Origin: CBDUQI01 sp965369325
Lineage (GTDB): Bacteria; Pseudomonadota; Gammaproteobacteria; Steroidobacterales; JBCBZW01
Length of the DNA stretch: 21,558 bases
Assembly (NCBI GenBank): GCA_965369325.1
Contig: CBDUQI010000087.1
Location: 1 to 21,558 of the forward strand
Reading direction: 5' to 3'
Position numbers and translations under genes: made by a program. Below, one piece after another: positions 16,046 to 21,558 of this stretch; the first letter of the stretch is position 1, and every line of letters begins with the position of its first letter. Under the pieces are notes generated by a model. It saw nothing but the letters and a program-made list of their open reading frames with translations, had not been told where the DNA came from and did no database searches.

Positions 16046-17473
16046 ATGAGAAAACCAATCGTGCTGACAACATTGCTGTTTGCGCTTGGCTGCGTGCATG
16101 CAGCGCTGTATGCGCAATCGATTCATACGGCGGACATTAACGGGGACCACCGGGTGGACGATGAGGACAGAGCAATGATGAAGTCTCTGTTCTTCCAGAA
16201 TGCTCCGCAAGCGGATCTCAACGCTGACGGCGTTGTGGATTTTGCAGACCTGGCGCAGCTTCAGCGAGCGATGCATCCGGGTACGCCGTTATCCGAGTTG
16301 CCGGCGGATGCTAGCCGCCTGATCTCAACGGTTTCTTTGCCGGGCGATATTGTGGTCTCGCCTGGAGAGACCTTCACTATCACCATTGTGTTTGATGGGA
16401 TAGGCAACCCAATTCTCGGCGGTGGCTTTGTGCTTGACTACGATCCAGCACAACTACGTTATGTGCCCGACAGTTTTGAATACGTGTTGGTTGATATTGC
16501 GGGCCAGCCGTGTGACTTGCCCACTAGCCAGTGCATTGTGCTAGAGCCGATAGTGGTGGATGACGTCAACGGAATGATCGAAGCCGCTGCGGGCGACTTC
16601 ACCGGTATTGGCCTGCTGGGGCAACCGGTTGAGGTCGCCACCGTGGCGTTTGAGGTAGTGGGCCAGGGGCCGGACACGGTGATCGACATTGCCGAGGGCG
16701 GCCTCGGCGGTGTGTTTGTCTGCTTGTTTGATCCGGCCTGCACTGGGTTGACGTTTGTCGGAAGCGCCATACAGATCGCGACCGACGCGCGACCGATTAT
16801 CGAGGTGACGCCACCGCAAGTGACTTTTGCACCGACCGCAGATACGCAGACGACGGCTGTCGATATCTCCAACAGTGGTGATGCCGATCTTACTTTGGGC
16901 ACCATCGCCGGGCTTGATCCTCTCGCCGCGCCCTTCGCGATCAGCGCAGATGCGTGCTCCGGGCAAGTGCTGAGCCCGGGGAGCAGTTGCAACCTGAAGG
17001 TGCAGTTTGATGCGACCCAGGACGGGCTGTTCAGCGACAGTTTTGACGTACCGTCGGACGATCCGTTTTCGCCTTCTGTGTTGGTACCAGTAGATGGCGA
17101 AAAATTCACCTTGGGGATTTTTCTGCCGGGATCGGGCTTTAATTTTGCGCTGTGCGTCAACAACAGCACCGGCGAGCGAATACCGGCTCTGGCGGTCGGG
17201 AACATGGTGGACTGCGTTGCGAGTGGTCTGACGGTAAGCACCGGCGACACGGTGAGTATTTTCGCGGTAGCCGTGGTTGAACTTATCGCGAACGTGTTTG
17301 CGATTCCGGGCGGGTTGGATCCCACGGGGTTGCTGGCCATCTGCACTAATCTCACCACAGGTCAGAACGGCAGTTACTTCCCCGGTACCGATACGATCAC
17401 CTGCGCCAGCGCGGGGGTCGCAGTGTCGACAGGCGACCGGGTGATTATCACCGCGCGTGGCGCGGTGCAGTAG
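16046..17473 (+). CDS. Secreted protein with N-terminal dockerin, cohesin-like domain, ASH-like domain and duplicated C-terminal module
   Basis: Residues are numbered from the upstream ATG at 15983. The signal peptide starts at MRKPIVLTTLLFALG (residue 22), so I place the start at 16046, where gggga lies 5 bases upstream; ATGs at 16034, 16040 and 16043 also fit. A dockerin at 51-97 has two complete calcium loops, DINGDHRVDDED and DLNADGVVDFAD, joined by MKSLFF. A cohesin-like beta-sandwich at about 115-268 carries VSPGETFTITIVFDG and ILGGGFVLDYDPAQLRYV. An ASH/choice-of-anchor-D-like domain at about 272-372 has VDISNSGDADLTLG and LSPGSSCNLKVQFD. The C-terminus holds two copies of a 42-residue cysteine-paired module (391-432 and 454-495), both ending VSTGDxV. 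No sorting tail or lipobox is seen. It is probably an extracellular assembly protein; the partner is unknown. Confidence 0.88.
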   Translation: MRKPIVLTTLLFALGCVHAALYAQSIHTADINGDHRVDDEDRAMMKSLFFQNAPQADLNADGVVDFADLAQLQRAMHPGTPLSELPADASRLISTVSLPGDIVVSPGETFTITIVFDGIGNPILGGGFVLDYDPAQLRYVPDSFEYVLVDIAGQPCDLPTSQCIVLEPIVVDDVNGMIEAAAGDFTGIGLLGQPVEVATVAFEVVGQGPDTVIDIAEGGLGGVFVCLFDPACTGLTFVGSAIQIATDARPIIEVTPPQVTFAPTADTQTTAVDISNSGDADLTLGTIAGLDPLAAPFAISADACSGQVLSPGSSCNLKVQFDATQDGLFSDSFDVPSDDPFSPSVLVPVDGEKFTLGIFLPGSGFNFALCVNNSTGERIPALAVGNMVDCVASGLTVSTGDTVSIFAVAVVELIANVFAIPGGLDPTGLLAICTNLTTGQNGSYFPGTDTITCASAGVAVSTGDRVIITARGAVQ

Positions 17474-17533
17474 CGACAGCTAAGGCCGCTGCCACCGCAT
17501 CAGGTAGCTTGCGACTGCCTAGTGCACTAAACT

Positions 17534-17567
17534 CCCCCTCAGTTATCACCGGCCATAGCTGAGGGGG
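17534..17567. terminator. Hairpin after the dockerin-cohesin gene
   Basis: A 9-bp stem (ccccctcag at 17534-17542, ctgaggggg at 17559-17567) with a 16-base loop, about 60 bases after the stop. It has no T tract on the plus strand. The left arm with its flank, ctccccctcag, recurs in the hairpin at 11919-11943. Confidence 0.45.
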
Positions 17568-17656
17568 GGTGGTGCGGAATCCGCAATTCGATTTTCAGCC
17601 GACCTTGCGTGGGCCGTGCCTGAGTGCGTCTCTCTCGCGCGGCATCGAAGGCTGAC

Positions 17657-17896
17657 ATGCTGGACACGCAGAACTTTATGGTATTTCTGGCAGCCGGCCT
17701 GCTGGTAAACCTTATCCCCGGTCCGGACACGCTGTATGTGATCAATGGTACGCTCTGGATACTGTTTGTTGCATGGTCAAGCGCTCGCGTGGCCGCCCAG
17801 CTTAGCCTACCTCGTTTCGCCCGTCAGTTTGCTCACTGGCTGTTGGGTGGGTTGTTCATAGTCTTCGGAATCAAGTTGTTGCGCAGCCAGGTCTAA
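17657..17896 (+). pseudogene. LysE/RhtB family exporter with large internal deletion
   Basis: 79 residues remain where the family has about 200-210. The N-terminus is the intact start of a LysE/RhtB amino acid exporter, MLDTQNFMVFLAAGLLVNLI with the PGPDTLYVI signature. The chain then jumps straight to the C-terminal end, NGTLWILFVAWSSARVA, RQFAHWLLGGLFIVFGIKLL. About 125 central residues, including most transmembrane helices, are missing, and the frame is kept across the junction near 17745. The ribosome binding site (gaagg at 17647-17651) and the stop are retained. It could be transcribed and translated into a small membrane protein with about three hydrophobic segments, but export function is very unlikely. 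No repeat or insertion sequence is seen at the junction. Confidence 0.8.
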
Positions 17897-18063
17897 GATG
17901 CCACGCGCCCGGCCGATTCTCATCGGCACCTGTCCGATCCTGAACCGAATTGTGGCGGGATTTGTGCTAGGGTCATCGCACAATTGGCTGTACACGTATA
18001 AAGAAGAACGATATCTCCACATCTTCAAGTAACCCTGAATCTACGCAATCCCTGGACTGGTCT

Positions 18064-19575
18064 GTGTTTGGCCCCACACTGGCGGTGGTGTTGTTATGCA
18101 CCGTCGCGTTGGTGTTGTTCTCCGACGCGGCAGGCGTGGCGGTCACTGCCGCGAAGAATTTCACCACCGGGAATTTCGGCTGGCTTTTTCTGCTTGCTGG
18201 TCTAGCGATCTTTTTGTTTGCGTTGTGGCTGGCCTTTGGGCCGTACGGCCATATCAAGTTCGGTGACCCGGACGAGAAACCCGAGTACTCCAACGCGCAC
18301 TGGATCGGCATGATGTTTACCGCTGGTGTTGGCGGCGGGTTGCTGGTGTGGGGTTTTGCCGAGCCATTGTTTTATCTGAAGGCGCCGCCGTTCGGGATTG
18401 AGCCGTACTCCTCCACCTCCATCGAGTGGGCGCATATGTACCCGCTGTTCCACTGGGGATTGGTTCCGTGGGCGATTTACGCGATACCGGCCGTGCCGAT
18501 CGCGTATATGTTGTACGTGCGCAAGACGCCGACGTTGAGAATTAGCAGCGCCTGCGATGCCGCGCTGCCTGTCACCGGGCGTGCCACCATCAAGACCGTG
18601 ATCGACATCTTCATCATCATGGGCATTATTGGCGGTACGGCCACGGCGCTGGGGCTGGGCGCTCCGCTGGTGTCAGCATTCGTTGCAGAGCTGTTCGGTA
18701 TCGAGGACACCTTTGCGGTGAAACTGGGCGTGCTGGTTTTGTGGACAGTGCTGTTCGGTGGCAGTTGCTATCGCGGACTGAAGAAGGGCATTCAGGTGCT
18801 TGCTGACATCAACATGGTGCTTGCTGTGTTGCTGATTTTGTTCGTGTTCGTGGTTGGGCCCACGCTGTTTATCTTGAATATGTCGATCAACAGCCTTGGC
18901 TTGATGATCAACAATTTCTGGCAGATGAGTTTGTGGACCGACCCGGTGAGCAGATCAGGTTTTCCGGAAGAGTGGACGGTGTTTTACTGGTCGTGGTGGC
19001 TGGCGTTCAGTGCCTATATAGGTTTGTTTTTCGGCCGTATCTCCAGAGGCCGCACGGTACGATCGCTGGTACTGGGGGTTATCGTGTTCGGCACGCTGGG
19101 CACGTGGATGTTTCTGGCCGTCGTTGGCGGGTACGCGTTGCATCTGCACGCAAACGAGCTGATGCCGGTGGCGGAGATTCTGGCTAACGAGGGTATTTTC
19201 GTGATGTCGGCCAAAGTGCTGGTGTCACTGCCGCTCGGTAAGCTGACATTGCTGGCGTTTACCGTGTTGGCGGTGATTTTCTACGCCACCAATATCGATT
19301 CGGCCGCCTATGTGCTGTCGAGTATTTGTACACGCAATCTGCCGAACAGCGAAGAGCCGGATCGTTCTACCCGCATTATCTGGGCAGTGTTGTTAGCGTT
19401 GCTTACGGGCGGGCTGATCAAACTGGGCGGTCTGGCCGTGGTTCAGGCGGCCACTATCGTCAGCTCATTACCGCTTATTCCTATCATGTTGCTGATGTGC
19501 ATCTCGCTGGTGCGCTGGTTGGCGGCCAGCGAAAAAATACCTGGCCGCCAACCGGCTGTCAGCCCCTCAGATTGA
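18064..19575 (+). CDS. BCCT family transporter (betaine/carnitine/choline type)
   Basis: About 503 residues and twelve hydrophobic segments, an inner-membrane carrier for a trimethylammonium-type or related osmolyte. Family marks are HWIGMMFTAGVGGGLLVWGF followed by AEPLFYL, HWGLVPWAIYAI, GSCYRGLKKGIQVLADINM and the signature WTVFYWSWWLAFSAYIG then RISRGRT. The usual glycine-rich GMGIG reads GVGGG, and the usual W-x-P inside the signature reads F-x-A, so this is a divergent member; substrate and coupling ion cannot be assigned. The GTG at 18064 is the first standard start, but the frame upstream (KKNDISTSSSNPESTQSLDW) looks coding and begins at an ATA (17998). Neither has a good ribosome binding site. 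The 3' end overlaps the convergent molybdopterin-subunit gene by 9 bases. Confidence 0.88.
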   Translation: MFGPTLAVVLLCTVALVLFSDAAGVAVTAAKNFTTGNFGWLFLLAGLAIFLFALWLAFGPYGHIKFGDPDEKPEYSNAHWIGMMFTAGVGGGLLVWGFAEPLFYLKAPPFGIEPYSSTSIEWAHMYPLFHWGLVPWAIYAIPAVPIAYMLYVRKTPTLRISSACDAALPVTGRATIKTVIDIFIIMGIIGGTATALGLGAPLVSAFVAELFGIEDTFAVKLGVLVLWTVLFGGSCYRGLKKGIQVLADINMVLAVLLILFVFVVGPTLFILNMSINSLGLMINNFWQMSLWTDPVSRSGFPEEWTVFYWSWWLAFSAYIGLFFGRISRGRTVRSLVLGVIVFGTLGTWMFLAVVGGYALHLHANELMPVAEILANEGIFVMSAKVLVSLPLGKLTLLAFTVLAVIFYATNIDSAAYVLSSICTRNLPNSEEPDRSTRIIWAVLLALLTGGLIKLGGLAVVQAATIVSSLPLIPIMLLMCISLVRWLAASEKIPGRQPAVSPSD

Positions 19576-21558
19576 GAGTGCCTCGGAGCTGAGCGGCAGG
19601 CTGCGCAAGCGCTTGCCGGTGGCGTTAAACACGGCGTTGGCCAGCGCGGGCGCGTAGGGTGGCACGCCGGGTTCTCCCACGCCGCACGGGCGCAGGTGTA
19701 CAAAATCGTCCACCACATGCACCCGAACGTCCATGGGGGCATCGCTCATCCGCGTTACCGGATAGTCGTGAAAGTTGCTCTGGGCGACGGCGCCGTCACT
19801 CATGGTGATTTTGCCGTGGCGGGCGATGCTGTGGCCGTAGATCGCAGCGCCCTCGACTTGTTTGCGGATGCCTTCCGGATTGACGAAGCGCCCGCAATCG
19901 ATGGCAACGTCCACCTGCGGAATGTGCAGCGAGCCGTCGTCGCGCACCACCGCATGCACCGCGGTGGCGACGTAGCTGTGGAACGCGCGGTGGCAGGCCA
20001 GCCCCAGGCCATGGCCCTTCGCCAGCGTTTTGCCGTAGCCCGCCTTAGCCGCAACCACGCGCAACACATTAGACAGGCGTTTGGGCATGATCGGGAATTC
20101 CTGCACGGTGTCGCCGTAGTTCCAGAACTCCTTCACCCCGTCTTTTTCCAGATCCATCTCATCGGCGTTGCCGATCAGCTCCAGCATCAGCTCGAGCGGA
20201 TCTCTGCCGGCGGCGGCGGCCAGCTCGTTCACGAAGGAGTTGATCGCAAACGCGTGCTGGATGTTATTGACTGATCGATACCATCCCACCCGCACCATCA
20301 CGTCCATCTCGCCGGTTTCCACCTGGATATTTGGAATGGTGTTGTAGGGAACATCCACTAGCCCCATGCCGGCTTCCAGGCCCGACAGGGCGCGCTGCTT
20401 GGGATTCCATAGTCCGAACAGCGATGGCGAAGCCACGCAATGATGCCAGGCGATGACCTTGCCCGAGCTGTTCAACCCGGCCTTCAGGTGTTGGGCGCTG
20501 GCGGCATGGTAGAAGCCGTGGCGGACTTCGTCCTCGCGCGTCCACTGCATGCGCACCGGGGCATTGATGGCTTTGGAGAGGATCGCCGCCTCGCAGACAA
20601 AGTCCGGTTTGGACTTGCGCCCGAAGCCACCGCCCAACAGCGTAATCTGGCATTCGACGTCGGTCTTTTTCAGCCCCAGCGCCTCTGCCACGTACTGGCG
20701 TGTTTCGTTAGGCGCCTGGGTGGGCGCCCAGATCTGCACGGGCCGCGTGGTGGCATCCACCAGCGCAACCGGCGGCTCCATTGGTGTGTGAATAAAGTAG
20801 GGGACAAAGTACTCGGCTTCCACCACTTTGTCAGCCTCGTCCAGCGCTTTGGGTACATTACCGCGATCACGGATGATGCTGCCGCCTTTACGGGCCGCCT
20901 CGCGCAGTGCCTGGTTGTAGGTGTCCGAGGAGTGGGCGGTGAACGGGCCTTCCTCCCATTCAATCTTCAGCTTGTCACGCCCCTGCATCACGGCCCAACT
21001 ATTGGTGCCGATCACGGCGATGCCGCCGAGCGCACGAAACTCGGCGGGTTTGTCGTCGGGCAACGCAGGTATCTCAAGCACCTGCTCAACACCCTTCACC
21101 TTCAGGGTCTCGCTGGCATCAAACGACTTCACTTTTCCGCGGTATACCGGCGAGCGCGCGACCACCGCGATCTTCATGCCTGGCACCGACACATCGGCGC
21201 CGTACACCGCGCGCCCTGCGCTCATGTCGAAGTTGTCTACCACGGGCATGTCTTTGCCGATGTACTTCCACTCGGAGGGATGTTTGAGCTTGGGTTTGGG
21301 CGCGTTCTCGCCTCGGGGCACCGGCAGCTGGGCAGCAACGTCCACGATCTCCCCAAAGTCGACCGAACGCCCGGAGTTGGTGTGGTAGATACGGTGCGAT
21401 TTGGCATACACCTGTGCTGGGTCGACGCCCCACTCGCTGGCGGCTGCCCGCTCCAGCAGGTTGCGCGCGGAGGCACCTAGTTCGCGCATCACCTCGAAGG
21501 AGTGGCGCGTACTGCGGGAGCCGTCGGTGTTCTGGCCGTCTTTGCCCGCGGGGTCGTA
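19567..21558 (-). CDS. Xanthine dehydrogenase/IorB family molybdopterin-binding subunit (5' end outside window)
   Basis: The frame is open to the window edge, giving about 663 residues of a protein that is usually about 740, so the N-terminal 80-100 are missing. It belongs to the molybdenum hydroxylase large subunits, closest by motif layout to isoquinoline 1-oxidoreductase beta (IorB). It has GSRSTRHSFEVMRELGASAR, a GKDMPVVDNFDMSAGRAVYG segment that begins the first molybdopterin domain, HTPMEPPVALVDA, the cofactor loop LLGGGFGRKSKPDF, and the active-site glutamate in CGVGEPGVPPYAPALANAV (codon 19672-19674). By family knowledge it hydroxylates an N-heterocycle or aldehyde using water and passes electrons to a 2Fe-2S subunit, which should be encoded upstream, beyond 21558. 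Substrate is unknown. The gene is convergent with the BCCT gene. Confidence 0.93.
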   Translation of the reverse strand, partial: YDPAGKDGQNTDGSRSTRHSFEVMRELGASARNLLERAAASEWGVDPAQVYAKSHRIYHTNSGRSVDFGEIVDVAAQLPVPRGENAPKPKLKHPSEWKYIGKDMPVVDNFDMSAGRAVYGADVSVPGMKIAVVARSPVYRGKVKSFDASETLKVKGVEQVLEIPALPDDKPAEFRALGGIAVIGTNSWAVMQGRDKLKIEWEEGPFTAHSSDTYNQALREAARKGGSIIRDRGNVPKALDEADKVVEAEYFVPYFIHTPMEPPVALVDATTRPVQIWAPTQAPNETRQYVAEALGLKKTDVECQITLLGGGFGRKSKPDFVCEAAILSKAINAPVRMQWTREDEVRHGFYHAASAQHLKAGLNSSGKVIAWHHCVASPSLFGLWNPKQRALSGLEAGMGLVDVPYNTIPNIQVETGEMDVMVRVGWYRSVNNIQHAFAINSFVNELAAAAGRDPLELMLELIGNADEMDLEKDGVKEFWNYGDTVQEFPIMPKRLSNVLRVVAAKAGYGKTLAKGHGLGLACHRAFHSYVATAVHAVVRDDGSLHIPQVDVAIDCGRFVNPEGIRKQVEGAAIYGHSIARHGKITMSDGAVAQSNFHDYPVTRMSDAPMDVRVHVVDDFVHLRPCGVGEPGVPPYAPALANAVFNATGKRLRSLPLSSEALSI

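Noticed and set aside
1..17473. Cellulosome
   Set aside because: There are dockerin and cohesin-like modules, but no glycoside hydrolase, cellulose-binding module or multi-cohesin scaffoldin.
20440..21480. Long plus-strand open frame opposite the molybdopterin subunit
   Set aside because: The minus-strand frame has clear IorB motifs. The opposite frame is histidine/arginine-rich with no domain, a shadow of a GC-rich gene.

Overview
The window looks like chromosomal DNA of a free-living, probably marine gammaproteobacterium. The basis is a VPLPA-CTERM-like sorting tail, several exported calcium-binding proteins with dockerin, cohesin-like, thrombospondin type 3 and FG-GAP repeats, a PQQ-type sugar dehydrogenase, a BCCT transporter and a molybdenum hydroxylase. 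The taxonomic statement is inference from gene content. No tRNA, rRNA, CRISPR array, transposase or integrase was recognised.

Layout. (1) 1-700: a small secreted cohesin-like protein with a C-terminal sorting tail, closed by a strong intrinsic terminator. (2) 808-3354: a short-chain fatty acid transporter (atoE), then a GrpB-family protein and a PF06042-type nucleotidyltransferase, all on the plus strand. (3) 3514-6591, minus: a 1025-residue TIR-STAND protein with a helical/TPR-like tail. It has the architecture of an NAD-consuming, NLR-like anti-phage sensor and is the best candidate for an uncharacterised system here. (4) 6926-8593, plus: a SnoaL-like protein and an exported seven-repeat FG-GAP propeller. 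(5) 8610-15772, minus: a cytochrome c lipoprotein, a large secreted protein with twin beta-sandwich domains and a C-terminal dockerin, an exported S9 peptidase and a secreted PQQ-type sugar dehydrogenase. (6) 15983-19575, plus: a secreted protein carrying a dockerin and a cohesin-like domain in one chain, a LysE/RhtB gene reduced to its two ends, and a BCCT transporter whose start codon is unclear. (7) 19567-21558, minus: an IorB-type molybdopterin subunit that runs off the window.

Most gene products act in the envelope or outside the cell. Two dockerins with the same MKSxFF signature and two cohesin-like domains occur within 18 kb, which suggests a non-cellulosomal set of surface proteins that could bind each other; binding is not shown by sequence. 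The TIR-STAND gene stands alone between housekeeping-type genes, as single-gene STAND defences often do.
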